A DNA stretch of 64,000 nt from Pleodorina starrii (Eukaryota; Chlorophyta; Chlorophyceae; Chlamydomonadales; Volvocaceae), in NCBI GenBank assembly GCA_030267565.1, contig BRXU01000033.1, positions 186,001 to 250,000 of the forward strand, read 5' to 3'. Shown piece by piece: positions 11,319-25,512 of the stretch (position 1 is its first letter; each line of letters starts with the position of its first letter). Under the pieces are notes generated by a model. It was given only the letters and a program-made list of their open reading frames with translations. It searched no databases and was not told the origin of the DNA. Made by a program: the position numbers and the translations under genes.

Positions 11319-14300
11319 ATGGCCCCAAAAGGCCTGCTTCTGGCAGCCCTGCTTGCAGGGGCGTGTCTCACAATTTCAGGTGAATGTTGTAGGAGCCCTT
11401 CCACCTGTGGCATAATAAATGGCCATCGTTGCGCCAATCATGATCGCGCACGAACTGCTAACGGCGAACCGGAAATTGACGCGACCGTCAACCCCGTGAA
11501 ATGGGCGACCGCCAAAGCTTGATATTTAAAACTGCTCCAATCAGGACCATGCATGGCACGCATGCTATGAAGCCTTGAAGATTCGAATTGAATGCATTCC
11601 TGAGCTGACAGGTTATAAAATTATAACTATAACTATATGTATCCGTCTTGGCATGTCGCCCCAGCAGGTGTCTCAGCCCAGACTGCAGATGTGGCCGTCA
11701 ACGTTACTTTTTACGTCGAAGGTGAGAGAAAGTTGGCTCGCGACCATAGACTCGACTGTTTGTTTCTTTGCACTTGACTGCTTCTAAAAAGACTTGACAT
11801 CGTCGGTCATCGGAAGTCCCGCGTGCGTGGCCCGTCTGCCTGGGCGGGGAACATGGCCTACTGCCACCGGCACAGGCACACCGGCACTGCCACCGGCACA
11901 TGGCCTACTGCCACCGGCACAAATAAAGTCGCACGCGCGATGCGGTGATCCCCATTCACAATTAAACAAGTGATAATAACTTGTTGTATGTATTACATGT
12001 ATGTCACCTGCCGTGTGCAGGCACGGTTCAAATCTATATTTCGCACGGGAATCCGGCCAGTAACGACACTCGGCCCTTCCCCGATCTGATCTACACGCTC
12101 TTCGACCCACAGCAGCCGGCGGCGGACGATGGAATAGCTCCATCCATTCGCATTGACTTTGGTAGAAAGGGCGCCTCCTTGGTTTCCGGCGATGTGGTGC
12201 AGGCGCCCATCGTACTGCAGATCCCGGCCGACAAGGCGGAGGAGCTCGGCCTCGGTGCGTGGAGACGTGGGCGCGGTCGCTTGACAGCTCAGCCGACTTA
12301 CCCCAGTATAATGACTCTGGGGGACTCCCAGCCACACAGCATGATCCATCCGTCCGTCCTGGCATTTACCGAGTTCCGAGCGAGGAGACATACACGGCCC
12401 ATGTGGCTCCCAGCCCATGCTGCTGATAAGACTGCGGATGCTGCGGCGGCGGCCGGGGTTGAAGCAGCTGTTGCCGGATGGATGTGCCTGCGCATAGCCC
12501 CTGCTCATGCTTGCTCCGTAACCGAACCCCTTTCCCCCTGCAGGCTCGGGTGTCTTCGGCCGCCGCCGCCGCCTGCTGAGTGAGCAACACGAGGCCGCCC
12601 GCCGCATGGTGCTGGACTTCCACGGCACACGCCGCTCGGTTCAGGAGTTACACACACTGCTCGGCATCTTCCAATCTCTTAAAGTTAACGCCATGGCACA
12701 GGTCCCCAAGTCCTTTGAGCCCGTCGTCATCAGCAAGAACGTTGACAAGGTGCGTGTGTTTGTGCGTGCTCGGGGATGCAAGCAACTTCAAATAGGACAA
12801 AAGAAAAATTGAGATGCCGTGGGTGGGTGTTACAGTGGGTTCCAGCTCGAAAGGCAGGGTATCCAGGCTGGATGCATGTCTGATACCTTACCCTTCGTGT
12901 GCGCATGCACGCGAAGGATAGATGAGATAGCCGGGATGGCCAAGCAAGATGGCGGGCGGGGCCGAGGCACGACGACCCGCCGCCGCTGACGCACCTGCCC
13001 TCTTCATACTTACTCATATACATATGAAAACCAACGCACACCGTGTGTGGGTGACCCACAGCCCGCTGTATGCAAAGCAGTACGTACCCACGACCGTTGC
13101 TAGTGAAAAGCAAGATGTGCTCTGCGCTTCACTGCAACGTACCCCATGTATCACGCACACACCTGGCAGGATTTATTTGTCATCAATGGCGAGCCGCAGA
13201 ACATTACCTCCCTTACCTTCGTGTTCAAGAGCTCTTCGTGTGGCGTGGCCCCCAAGCTAAACAGCGACATCGTTCGCAGCTGGTGGTATGACAGCGGCGA
13301 CAATGCCTCGGTTTCTGCAACCCTGCAGCGCTACTACAATGTGAGTGAAGTGAGACCCAATCTACATAAGGCCCAATACCCGGGTGCATCGCAGCCCGCG
13401 GGAAGGAACAAATGGAACAAATAAGAATCCATTGATCAACATCTTCGGGGCCATCAATAAATATCTCACGTTGCAAACATTCATGCCTCCCTCATGTGTT
13501 CTGCTGCTAACCCCGCCCTACATGAACACGGCGCTGCCAAAAATGAGTCCACTAAGCACGAAAGCATCCCTCCATCCATCCGAACCTTCCTTTATAATGA
13601 GCCGAATTCCAAGAAGCGCTATGCCTTGCTAGCAGCATGGCGACGGCATACATACACATCGTGCCGAGATTACCGTATGCCGTTCCCTGCATGCTGTGCT
13701 GCTGCTGCGTATGCGGCTTGCAGGTCTGCACATACAACCAGCTCACGTTCCGCCCGGAGAACAACCTGGTCTTCGATGTGGACATTCCCTGCACCGGCAC
13801 CACCTCTATTGGCCCGTACGACTTGAGAACCGGCTACGGCAACGGACGGAACCTCGACAATGAGCTGAAGGGCCTCGCGGAGCTCGGCCGTCAGCACCTG
13901 ATGGTACGATTGTACGGCAGCGTACGGAGGGATGGCGCATGAAGGATGGAGGGGCTACCAGCGTACAAGGAATAAGAAGCGGCAGGGATGGACGGTTATT
14001 TCAGGCAGCGCACATCTTCAGGCAGTTGTCCATGAATACGGGTCACCGGCATTGCCCCTCACTTCTACGCCAGGGTTTGCCCGGCGGCGTAATATTAATG
14101 CTGTCGTAACCGGCTGTATGTATTGGCAGCCGCACCTGTTCCGACTAGTCAATTAGTGCATGACCATTGGGTGCAATCATAGTGAGAGCTAACTGCTTGC
14201 TTGTACGTACCATCCAACTTTCGTCCCGACTTGATTGCCGTCGCGTCCGCTTATTGCTTTGCAGAAAATTGACCGTGCGCTGGCCAGGCAGTGGCCTTCC

Positions 14301-17300
14301 TTCCGCCGCAAGATAATGATTTTCCCTTTCAACTGGAACACCAGCTATGCTACATTTGAGGGCCTGGTACGAAGCTACGTGTGAAAGTGGGCCGCCCTTT
14401 TATTTACCTGCCGCCAGCCATTCAATATCATATCATTAATGGTTATGACGAGTCTAAACAAACTCTATATGATTTCCAGCAGTGACATTGCAAATCCTGA
14501 AAGCAACATGCTGGATAGTAGCACTACGTACCCGTCCGTACCCGTCTTTGAAAACGTATGCATGTACTTTGCCATGGCCATCTACCTCTTGCTTGCTTGA
14601 GATGTCCGGCCAAGCCATGCATGTATGTCCTCTTGTCCTGCACTCCTGCTGATGACATAACCGGCTACGTACCGTAGCTAGCTGCCCATCATCATTCCAT
14701 CCCACGTACGCCTTTCCATTTCCTTGCGTCCGAGCGCCCAAACCCAGGCGGCGATGGGCTGCGCCGCCGACGGCGATTGCTACAGCTGGCTCAACCCCCG
14801 CCTCGAGGATGACTCTCTTGTGTTGCCGATCGCATTCCAGGAGCTGGGTGAGTAACATTAACAATAAATGTAAAATAAAAGATAAGCTAGAGGGCTGTAG
14901 GTTAGGGTTCAGTAGTTTAATGAACCTCTCGCCGGTCCGTCGATTGCTTGCATGGAAGCGACGGACTAGACCAACTTATTCGTCAAAGCCCCGGCGACTA
15001 GCACCTCGCTGCACGCATTAAAACTCTGACACAAACCGGCATGCATCCGCCCCGTGTGCCGTGCACGCTTATTGACTCTCGCCCAACCCGGGCCCTTCCA
15101 CCACCTACTCGCCAAAACTGCAGGTCACAACATTGGGCTGACCCACTCCGCACGCATTACTTGTGAGGCCAACGGCAAATGCACAAAGGATGAGTACGGC
15201 GACCCGGCAGACCCCATGGGTTATACCTGGGTCACCGACCCTAAAACGCAGCTCACCTGCACCAACGCGCCACAGGTAGATTCGATGCGGATTTACGGTG
15301 GACGAGCGACATACACGGAGATAGGATGTTTGGAGCAGAGGCCACGAATTGCAGCAGGCGCGCGCCGTGAAAGCGTGTATGTAAAGTTGGTATACACAGA
15401 GAGACCACCCCTGGACTGCCGTGAGCGTTGGGACATACACCTGTCATTTCGCGCTAGTCGGCTCGCAGGCATTCGCCCAGGATCACCGATAAAATAGAGA
15501 ACGCATCCTGATACCGCCAATCGGCCCCAACATGTACAGTTAGGGCTTTGTTGGCAATCATGTACTGATGATAACGCTTGTGCACATGGTTTATAACCGC
15601 CGTGCTACAGTCGTACAAGGCTGGCTGGTCCACGCCCATCGCCAACCTCAACGCTTTCGCCGAACTCAAGCCCGGCAGCCCCCGCGAGTTCAGCCTTCCT
15701 GCTATGGGTTTAAACAAGTCAAACCATCTGCGTATTGTTACTGATCAGTCCAACCCCATCATCGACGACAACATCAAGTTGCCCCAGCGCGCGCTGTTCG
15801 TGTCCTTCAGGTGCTCCCGTCGATAATGTTCAGCCTAGCGTACACCTCAACTGTACTCGCTGCCCGTATATATATGCACACCCTATGCATTCCGCCGGGC
15901 AAGAACTGCCTACGTTTCATAGAACGTGTTGTCGCTGCGTGCCATGGCGTGCTATGGCCCGGCTCTGCGTGTTCGGCCGCAATTCATAGCTCTTTTCCGC
16001 GTTATGTAGATGAATTTGCTTCACGCAATCTATTGTTGTTATCGATGTTATAGATTTTGCGGGCATCATTCATGATATGGCACGCAAAGTGCAAAAACTG
16101 ATTCCGGGATCTATGGTAGCAGCCGTGCCTTCCATTATACTGCAAACATATTAATGAATTAATTACAGAGTACTAAATTAATTACTGTGAGGTTCCCTAT
16201 CTTGTTGGCTATGATGTATGGCCACGTGCGCCCGTACGTGATATTACCCGTGCGTGCCCGTGCGTGCCCGTGCGCGACCGCCCGCCACCCGCCCTGCAGG
16301 GTGGCACAGAGCGGCCCCGGTGCCTACGACTCTGGGCTGCTAGCCGATTATCTTAGCCGGGTCTGGTGAGTTTTAATATGATATCTTTGAATCACAGGCA
16401 GCTATAGTTGTTGTTTGGGGCCGTGGAAAGGCGATAGCCGAGTGCGGCGGGGCTGCGGCATTACGTCCTGTGTCGTCGACAGAATTATATTATAGCCGTC
16501 ATAGGCATGCCAAAATATGACCGCCTGGTATGTACTTACATGCACCTGCCGAACTTCGCCCATGCGTGCACCACGCCGCCGACTCCATAAGTCTCGCATT
16601 GTTTTCCTCGTGTTCCCGCCCCTGCCCGTGCTTTCAAAATTATTTCACGCTCCTTTTACTCCCCAGGGTCCACGAGTACAACTCGACCGCCAACGGCTCC
16701 CCCGGCGCGCTCGCCAACCCGCCCCTGGTCCTGGCGATGCTGTCAAGTGACACGCCCGCGCCAAGGGTCAAGGACTGGGCGGGCACCCCGCAGGGCACCC
16801 TCTCCTCGGTTTTCACCCAGCTGGTGCCGGGACTGGGTGGTATCGCCATCGCGGTTAAGAACAGGACGGACCAGGCCGTCACCGTGTCCGTGTGCCGTTT
16901 CCTGAGGCCGACGGAGGACGGTCCGGTGACCTGCATGGACGGCCAGGACAACGACTGGTAAGTATGTAGAGCGAGCTTACGTTTAGAGCAAGCAGCAGAC
17001 AGGAAGTGTGCGTCGGTGCGCTCGCTTAAACGCCGAGGAACTGCTCAGCACGCAAAGTACCAAGTGTGCCGACAGGAACAACTATAACTGATTCATCAAG
17101 TTGACTGCACCCTCCATCCCCGGCTCGTCAGCTAATCGGAAAGAACTAACAGCAGATTGTAGGCAGGGAGGCGTAGCGCCCAACCGAGGACCCAGCCGCA
17201 TTTCCGATCTATCCGGCGGGCTGCCGGGCTCATGCCAATAATGTTGTTATAGTACCTTCTCCTTATCTATCTGTCCATCTTTTGTCTCGCAAACGCCCTA

Positions 17301-17735
17301 TGTACCTAGCAGCGGTTCCTAGTTACTGGGTGCAAGATAGACAAACAGTCTCTTTATTCGGCGATAGTTCCTGTAAGCCTGGCTCCTGAGCATCCGCGGA
17401 ATAAGCCTCCCTCTCGTCAAGTTCCTTCGTTCTTTCTTCTCCGTTGGCCGCTGCGCTGCAGTGACGGGTTGGTGGATATGGCCGACCCCGACTGCAACCC
17501 CAAGCTGCGCCCTCCGCCGCCACTTCCACCGGCGCCTCGGTCGCCGCCGCTGCCCCGGTACATTCGGCCCGCCGGGATCATGCCGCTTCTGATGAAGGCA
17601 CCGGTGAAGAGAAGCCCGCCATCGCCTCCGCGCCCTCCACGAAACCCGCGGCCGCCGCGGGGCCCAGGCAACCCGCACTACCCGCGTGCGCCGCGTCCGC
17701 CGCGTGCACCCCGATCGCCGCCGGCTCGCAAGTAG
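11319..17735 (+). CDS. Gametolysin-like (M11) extracellular matrix metalloproteinase, array gene 2, QExxH type
   Basis: Exons: 11319-11379, 11668-11721, 12021-12254, 12544-12749, 13170-13340, 13724-13903, 14265-14366, 14748-14847, 15124-15275, 15611-15810, 16300-16365, 16667-16957, 17462-17735; 2091 bases, 696 residues, in frame throughout. Signal peptide from exon 1 (MAPKGLLLAALLAGACL). Exon 4 has RRRRLLSEQHEAARRM; its core is nearly identical at the base level to gene 1, which points to recent duplication or gene conversion. Exons 5, 6, 7 and 11 have exactly the same lengths as in gene 1 (171, 180, 102 and 66 bases). The active site is FQELG | HNIGLTHSAR and the Met-turn is DPMGY, the same as gene 1, which is its closest relative here. 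The tail is DNDCDGLVDMADPDCN followed by about 75 proline-rich residues ending in ARK. The product is probably secreted into the extracellular matrix; an intact metalloprotease by all visible residues. Confidence 0.88.
11870..11921. repeat. ACTGCCACCGGCACA tandem repeat in intron 2 of gene 2
   Basis: Three imperfect copies of a 15-base unit, interrupted by GGCCTACT and GGCACACCGGC. Confidence 0.7.
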
Positions 17736-19550
17736 AGGACACCCTTACGAAGAGACAGAACACGCCCGCAGCTCGCATGAATTCGGACATGCATGCCTGG
17801 GAATGCATTTGAATCGGCGTGCATACATAGGCGTGCATTGCGCCATGCTGCTGCAACGCATGAGCACCCACCGCCCTTGAAGGGCTCCGGCCGCGCGCGC
17901 GTGCGTGCTTTGGAGCTGTCTTATTATTTCGCATTGGTTTAAATTCATATAAATTTAATTCAGACGATATAAAGACATCCACCACGCTCGTATAAGGGCT
18001 TACATGGCGATCTGACTGATTCGAGGCTGTCTTTCCCGCCAAGGTGGGCGATGCGTTCGCAGCGTTCTGTTTCTAACCCCAATTAAGTTCGTCATCAGCA
18101 GGCCATGGATGGGAGGCCCGTGCCCTCGAGCAGAGCTCAATGTATGCGTGGCAGACGAAAGACCGACGAAGTACTGTCCACAAACTTATTATTACAGTTT
18201 AGACACCGTTGAAATAGATAGGTTCTGAGCCTTTCCAGTAGCTGCTGCGTGGCCTCGCTGCACCCATGCGTGGTCAAGCCTGAAAGCTGGCGACGGCGTC
18301 TTGGGGCCACGGCATAGTGGCGAGGAGTGCAACGGGTTTGGGCTTATAACGCGTTTCTAGACGTTGGCACATTTTTATGAGGACAGGGCACGAGAATATG
18401 TTTTTGCAGCAGGTCTGTCGCTGCGGCTCACCTGACGAGCGACGGAATGCGTGGAAAATTGACAATTTATACATACATGGAAAAGGAGAATACTAGTCAA
18501 GTACACGATACAAACAGCAAGCGCGCACACGTTTGGAAAGCATGTATAGTCGTTAGCAGACGATTGACTGAAGGGCTGCAGCAGTCCCTTGTTACGCCAG
18601 GAGGCGCAGCAGCTTTATAAAAAGCGTGATACATCCCCGTTCTATCTTCGCCCTGAGGCGAATCGCCCGTATGGTGCCTGAATATCGTATCCTGCTACCT
18701 GCCGACTACCAATCCACCGACCTATCTAGCTAGGGACACTAGTTTTGTTGTCCTAAAATTATGGAAGCTGCTGAAGCTGAGAACAGAGTACATAAAAGAA
18801 AATTAGGAACACTGCTCATCAGTCCTTCTTACGAGGCAGGAATGCAGGAACGCAGATAGATCAAGCATGCAACTATGGGGGCAGAGGGTAGAGAGCCGCG
18901 CAGGCGCTTCGCCCACGGGGACTGCCACCGTAGATGCGAGCGAGCCTCAGGGCAAGCGCATAAGGCTGATATTTATTTCTGAGTTTATCCGGCTGCATGC
19001 AAGGTTGTCGTCCGAACATCCACGAAATTAAACAAACAGTACCGAAGGATGCGTAAAATTCTATCTGTTGGATAGACATAATTTCTGGTTGAAGGATTTA
19101 GGCTAATAAGAAAGGCCAAACAAACATGCCACTGGTACACATCTGAAGGAATTATCACGTTAAGTGTGCGTGTAAAAAATATATATAAAATGTGTAAATA
19201 AATAAATATAAGTGCGTCTACATTGCTTACATGTGCCAAGCAAGGGGCAACATACCCGCGAACTCGTGTGTAAGGGCACTCCCAACCGCTGCAATCAAAA
19301 CGTGTTAAACAATACTACTAACGTATTGCCTGTCCAAGCCAACAGGTCTACATGTTGCGTTTTTAAACACTCAAGAGCCCGCGTGCGGAGACATTGCGAC
19401 CCTATCCGTTTCGATTTAATACATTAACATACGCCCGAAAAAACACTGCCACTATGGACCGTGCTCAGTAGTATTATTCCAGAAAGAATATCGACGGGCA
19501 CGCATCGTTTGAGAGGCAGAGTTTGCTTTCGAAATCACTTTTGCTTTCCG
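17736..19550. other. Intergenic region between array genes 2 and 3
   Basis: About 1.8 kb with no recognisable gene on either strand. The longest frames are short and without domain features. The part at 19150-19210 is AT-rich and contains TGTAA close to 19193, far from the gene 2 stop; I do not see a nearer poly(A) signal for gene 2. Confidence 0.5.
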
Positions 19551-19551
19551 A

Positions 19552-19569
19552 CCGGGAGAGCAGCAGGCG
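19552..19569 (+). promoter_or_regulatory. Shared upstream element CCGGGAGAGCARCMGGCG, gene 3 copy
   Basis: CCGGGAGAGCAGCAGGCG starts 208 bases before the gene 3 ATG. A copy differing at two positions starts 211 bases before the gene 4 ATG (28172). Surrounding sequence is much less alike, so this may be a transcription factor site or just a remnant of promoter duplication. Confidence 0.45.
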
Positions 19570-19638
19570 GTCGGTAGTAACGAAGAGACTGGTACGGCTG
19601 CGGTTCGGCGGAACGGACGAACAAGCCAGAAGCACCTT

Positions 19639-19644
19639 ATAGTG
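19639..19644 (+). promoter_or_regulatory. Possible TATA element of array gene 3
   Basis: TATAGT sits 121 bases before the gene 3 ATG and about 86 bases after the shared element, similar to the gene 4 layout. A better match, TATAAAAG, lies at 19721 but only 39 bases before the ATG, so which one is used is open. Confidence 0.35.
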
Positions 19645-19759
19645 TTGCTTTCTGACAAGTTAGAAACAAGGTGTTCGGAGGCTGGCCACCTGGCTAGCTA
19701 TTAACCTACTTTTGCTCGATTATAAAAGAACAATTAATTCAAGAGCTGTTCATCGCATC

Positions 19760-22700
19760 ATGGCCCGACGGGGTCTTTCTCTGGCGGCCATCCTGCTGGC
19801 AGGAACTTGCATTGCAATGCAAGGTGTGTTGGCGAGCCTGATATTCACAATGTTAGGGTCGTCCTTCGGTTCCTCGTAGCAGCGGCCAGTGCGTAATACC
19901 CCGGCAACTTTCCAGCCCCACCTGGAAATAAACACCTTGTGCTCTGTCGAATGTCAGATATTAAGGATAAGAACATCCGTTTGGATTTGTGAACACAGTG
20001 TTTCCGTAGTTAACCCGAGGTCAATTACTTGCTATCGAGACCCTTCACATGTCGGCGCCATGATTGATTGATTCAATGCATTGGTCATGACTTGTGCCAA
20101 CCCCTCCGAGCAGGCGCCCTGGCCCAGGACAATGAAGGCTCAACCGTTCAAGTGACAGTGTTCGTGGAAGGTGACCTCGTATTCGGTGCCGCTTCAAATA
20201 AACGTCGCTGCTGTTTGCATCGATTACCATTTGGCAGGGTCCCTGCCGAAACTATCCTTTGCTCGGTTTCGCCGCCTTGATTAAGTGGTCATTAAGTGAG
20301 GCGCAAATTATAGCCGGTCCCCGATATACTAATAACAACTTCACGCAATCGACCCCCCCGCCCCCCCCTGCACCGGATGCAGGCACGGTGCAAGTCTACG
20401 TATCGCACGGCGATGTCGCAAACAAGGGCGGCTCAGCATCGACTTCCATGCCGGAGTACACGTACACCCTTAGTGACAACAAGCCAGATAACACGATCGG
20501 GACCTCACTCCGAGTCGACTTCGGCAGCCAGGCTACATCGCTGAGGACTGGCGATGTAGTTGTGGCACCCATCAGTCTGGAAATGACCCCCGACCAGGCA
20601 GACGCCCTAGGCCTCGGTAAGCTGGCGCCGGATCTCGTGCTCATCCCTCTCTTTCTCCTAAGCCAGCCCACTCATAAGGCTAGGCATGGAAGGCCATCGT
20701 ATTCGGTAATCGATTGTGGAAAATCGAAAGTTAGCCCTGCAGGTGGCGGTATCAATGCGGGATAACGATCTTCAAGTAAGCTAGCAACATAAAACTGCAG
20801 ACAAACCATGTCCCATTTAACTTCACCTGTTTTGCGATGATACATATCCTCGCCAAACATCTAGGCTGATACACATGCTCCAACTCATTTCTGTCTCTTT
20901 GGCAGGCTCAGACGAAGGAGTCAGCTCCACCGGCCGCCGCCTCCTGAGTGAGGAGCATGAGGCCGCCCGCCGCATGATCCTGGAATTTCACAACACCCGC
21001 CGCAGCGTCGCCGCATTCAACAGTGTGAAAGACATCTTAGACACCCTGCAGATCACCGATCCGGAACAGAAGGTTAAGGCGAAGTCTGCGACGATCGTTG
21101 GAAAGGCTGCCGCCAAGGTGCGGTACCTTCATCTTCACCATCCGCTAATGCGTGCATGCTTGTGCCTTACCGTCATGTGTACGCTCGCCCTCGCTCTGTG
21201 CGTATATGGTGCGATGGTAATTACATGTATATGTATGTCAGGTGAAACATCTCAACCCGGTTGCTCACCCATCGTTACGCCGCACCAATAGCTGGCACTA
21301 ATGATGTGCCGTATGAGCTCCTCGGACGGTCGGATAGCGTTAATGCAATGCGGCATTAATATCACACACGAATGTTAGCGTACAAATCTGTCGGGTTCGT
21401 TCGGCATGGAGTTTGCTCATGCCCCGTCTGAGTAATTGATGTGCCAGCATTTAATCCCCAAAATCTTGGTAATTTGATTAAAGATCTATGCGTCTTCGCT
21501 ATCGTGCCACGCAGGACCTTTTTGTCGTCAACGGGAAGCAACAAAACATATCATCTCTGACTTTCGTCTTCAGGAGCACGGCATGTGGCCTCAGGCCTGC
21601 CCTCACGTCATCAAGGGTGCGGGAGTGGTGGTTCGACAACGGAAACAACGCCTCAATTGTCCAGACCCTGCAGCGGTACTATAACGTGAGTTCGGCGGGC
21701 TCAGACAGCGATAAATGCGTGGGTCATTCAATTATCACGTCATTCATGGGCGTGCCGAGATGTGCATGCGCCGATAGACAATAATGTGCATGCGGCTCCA
21801 TGGGGACCCAGCCACAGTCATTAGATCGATCGGCACAGGTCACTATCCTACTGCCCAATGTTGCCCTAGTAACTCATTACAGGAATATATTCTGGCCTAG
21901 TTAGTTCATCGAAACACCGTGTCATCCCGTGCGTGATGTATGTTGCACGTTCGCAGGTTTGCACATACGACCAGGTCACGTTCCGCCCTGAGAACAACCT
22001 GATCTTCGATGTGGATATCCCTTGCATCGGGAGCACTGCAAGCGGACCATACGACTTGAAGAACGGCAAAGGAAACAGGCGAAATTACGACAACGAGCTG
22101 TATGCCCTTGCTAACTTGGCCAAGACATTCTTGGATGTAAGCAACCATGGTTTAACCGCAGATTCTGTAGCGCCCGGCCGCTGCTAGCTACCCGACTTAA
22201 ATTGGAGATAGTAGCTTATGGAGCACTATCTATCCAACGCGAATGATATTTTAGTCACGCGTATGAAACATACTATATGAAATATAGAAACAGGACGGAA
22301 TTGCTCATCTCTATAAAATCTGTTCAGATGACCAAAGCATGCGTGCATGTGCTGCCCGGCCATTTGGACGTGCCGATAAAACGACAGCAGCTGACAGCAG
22401 CCATCGGCAGAATCCTGTTAGGTACTCCTCAGCTACTTCAATGACGGCAGGTTTGCGACGGAAATGACTCGCATCTTTACTGCTGACCAAGTACGCAGTC
22501 GCAAGCAAGACTCGTTTTGTGCCCCTCCTTGGCCAAATCTTCCCCCACAGCGTTCGAACCCAGCCCTTGCCAGCCAATGGGCGTCCTACCGCCGTAAGAT
22601 CTTCATCTTCCCATTCAACTGGTACAAGCCCTTCGTCGATTTTGCTGGCATTGTAAGTCCGCACGTAGGATATACCTGTTATCACTGCGACTTCCGACGC

Positions 22701-25288
22701 AACTTCTTACTAAGATGTACGGCGAACGTTATTAAATCAGGTTTCAGAGCCAGAATATCAGCAGCGTATTTAGCTTGTTCGCCGCACCTGGATGAAAATA
22801 TACGTGTGATATCGTTGAATATCATCTATGCACTACTTGCACCTTGACAGCGGAACCCCACTGATGCAGGCCTCGTTGGGCTGTTCTGAGAACTGGGATT
22901 GCTACACCTGGATCCACAATACCGTGGCAAGCACTATGATTGAAATGCCGATTGCCTTCCAAGAGCTGGGTGAGTGACAACCCCTTCGGTCATTAACATA
23001 CTGACCTGGGCTTACGTTGAGCCAGTCGTTGGGGTTCTCAAAGTGTGTTCGGTCGTCTCACAGCTCGAACCAATATTGTGGTTATATATGCAGCCTCAAG
23101 TTCAACTCTGAGGAGATCGAGAACTACTTTGCATGTGTTCTTCACAACGTTGTCCACAAAAGATTCATATCTGTGTGTATGTGTGCGTGTGTGTTACATG
23201 GTTTGGGGTGCGTGCCCCTCTCATGAACAAAAAAAACCATACGAGCCGATCAAGGAATCATACCTGAACGCAACCAACGCAACCAACGCTACCTACGTCG
23301 CCTCTTGGGTTTACATGCGGTGAACGTCGCTAACGCTCACCAGGTCACAACATCGGTCTGGCGCATTCCGCCCGCATGGCTTGCACGGGCGCCAGCTGCT
23401 TCAAGGATGAGTACGGTGATTTCACTGACCCCATGGGCTCCGCAAATCCTTTAGACGTGGAGAAGACGCTTATCTGCATAAATGCGCCCCAGGTGCGTGA
23501 TCTTGAATGAGCCAGAGCGTGACGGAAATTGCAAGGTCATAATCAGACCCTGTGGGCACAGACACTGCTGTGCCGTGTGTACAACACGCTGGATGGCTGG
23601 CTAGCTGTCAGCATTTGACGAGCTGAGCTATCGTTCATTTCACCGAGTTCAGACGCTATGAACGCACGTCGGGGATACGTTGCGTGGAATGACCAGTATA
23701 ACCTACCAGTATCATGCATTTCACACGCTTTGCAGAAATGCGTAGCTCAGTGTGTGTATTAACCATTGGAGCAACGAAGATGCTTGCATCAACATGCTCT
23801 CCCCCTACTTGCTTACACGTAGTCGTACAAGGCCGGTTGGTCCAAGCCCATCGCCGGCGGACACCTCAACGCTTTCGCCGACCTGAGGCCAGGCATACCT
23901 CAGGAGTTCAGCCTGCCCGCCATGGCCTTGACCAAGAACAACATGTTGCGCATTGTGACCGATACCACCAATAGCATCGTCAATGATGCCCCAACCAGTG
24001 CTGCCTTCCAGCGGGCTCTGTTCGTGTCTTACAGGTGCGTTAGTTGATTGGGGTTCCTCCATTCACCTTGCGTCCTTGGTCGTAGTCCCTTAAAAGCAAT
24101 TGTGTCAATGTGCTCACGTCTATGTTCTCATACAAGGAACCTGCCTTTATTCAAGTAAAGCGTAAATTTGTGGATGGATGACAAGGCTTTCCTCTGAACT
24201 TGCAGAACGCGCCAAATTGGTGCGGGCTCCTACGACTCCGGCCTGCGGACCGAACACAACAATCGTGTCTGGTGAGAACGGCGGATATCTGTATGTAGAA
24301 GCTGTCACCGTGGGAAGGGTAACTAGATAGTCCGCAGGGGGGCCCAGCGGGGATCTGCCGACGCCTTCAATGGGACCACGACCCAACCCTACCATGCATG
24401 CAGACCCTCAGCCCTCCCTTTCCCTTGGATACGGATCGGTTCTACGGGACCTGCCTAGGACGTAACGATTATGACGCTGCGGTTGCACCCATCTATACAC
24501 CATTTACATGAATACGTCTGTCTATCTATCCATTTGCTCTCCTTTCCATGAATGCTGTCAGGGTGCACGAGTTCATCCAGACTGCCAACGCGATGTCTGC
24601 TGATCCAAACCACCCATCCACACTCCACATGGCGGGTCTGATAGAGGGTCCGGGCAACGCCACAACCTACACTCAGATGATTACAGGGTCGGGCGGCATT
24701 AGGATTGCCCTAAAGTCCAGGACAGCCCTGGCAGCCACCGTGACCGTGTGCCGCTTCCTGAACCAGACTGAGGCGGTCGGCAGCCGCTCCTGCTCTGACG
24801 GCGCCGACAATGACTGGTGCGTAGCTGCGTACACGGTCACAGATAAGAATGGTCCTCCACGCTTTTCCTGCGGCCGATATTCCGGCGCTTGTGAAGATGT
24901 GAACGCACATGCTTCGCACTGTATCTAGACAATTATTCGTTATTTGAAATGAACTTGAAGTAGGATGCTTGCCAATTATCATACCCAGACGTACTCCAAT
25001 TGCAAGTCAGTACAAGACTCACAGTCTCACAGTCACAATATCGCGTGCGTGAGCCCTAAAACACACTGCTTTTCTTCACATTTCGTTCCGACATCCTTTC
25101 GCCTTTGCCGCAGCGACGGGCTGGTGGATTTGGACGACCCTGACTGCAAGCCCCTATCGCCACCACCGCAGCGGAGTCCACCGTCCTCGCCGCCGGCTTC
25201 ATCGTCGCGCAGGTCTCCCCCGCCACTGCAGCGCAGGAAGGACAACCCGCCGCGACCCCCGCCGCGCATCCGGGCCACGCGTGGATGA
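19760..25288 (+). CDS. Gametolysin-like (M11) extracellular matrix metalloproteinase, array gene 3, QExxH type
   Basis: Exons: 19760-19823, 20114-20170, 20383-20616, 20906-21117, 21515-21685, 21957-22136, 22551-22652, 22870-22969, 23344-23492, 23823-24034, 24206-24271, 24562-24816, 25114-25288; 1977 bases, 658 residues. The start is the ATG of a 21-residue hydrophobic leader (MARRGLSLAAILLAG). Exon 4 has GRRLLSEEHEAARRMILEF. The active site reads FQELG | HNIGLAHSAR with DPMGS as Met-turn, so metal ligands and the catalytic Glu are all present in the QExxH form. Exon 10 is 212 bases against 191 to 206 in most relatives. The tail is short, about 45 residues with SPPP and RSPPP blocks, and ends in a basic RIRATRG rather than RK. 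Intron 8 contains a fragment of a LINE 3' end. A TGTAA signal lies 220 bases after the stop. Likely a secreted ECM protease; the exact substrate cannot be told from sequence. Confidence 0.88.
23187..23262 (-). mobile_element. LINE 3'-end fragment in intron 8 of gene 3
   Basis: A segment containing GTTACATGG, GTGCGTGCCCCTCTCATGAAC and CATACGAGCCGAT matches 45396-45456, the end of the LINE relic in gene 5. Read on the minus strand it runs toward a CA-repeat-like end, as expected for a heavily 5'-truncated copy. Confidence 0.6.
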
Positions 25289-25507
25289 CCGCGCTCCCCA
25301 CGGGCGGCGACGAACAAGTAGACGCGTGCATCTCGTTGACCTATGCGGCACATGGGTCGTTTAACGCGAGCGGAACTACTCAAGCATTCGTTTTACTGGG
25401 ATTGCAGTACCACTACCACATTGCATATTCACATGGTGAAAATAGATTGGTACTTATCCGGGCCTGTACGTGTGTACCAGTTTGACAGAACTGGGGTGAG
25501 GCAGGGC

Positions 25508-25512
25508 TGTAA
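25508..25512 (+). terminator. Candidate poly(A) signal TGTAA, gene 3
   Basis: TGTAA, the usual volvocine poly(A) signal, 220 bases after the gene 3 stop codon. Confidence 0.4.

Noticed and set aside
19721..19728. TATAAAAG as sole TATA box of gene 3
   Set aside because: Good match but only 39 bases from the ATG, unlike the 121-135 bases seen at the other genes; left undecided.
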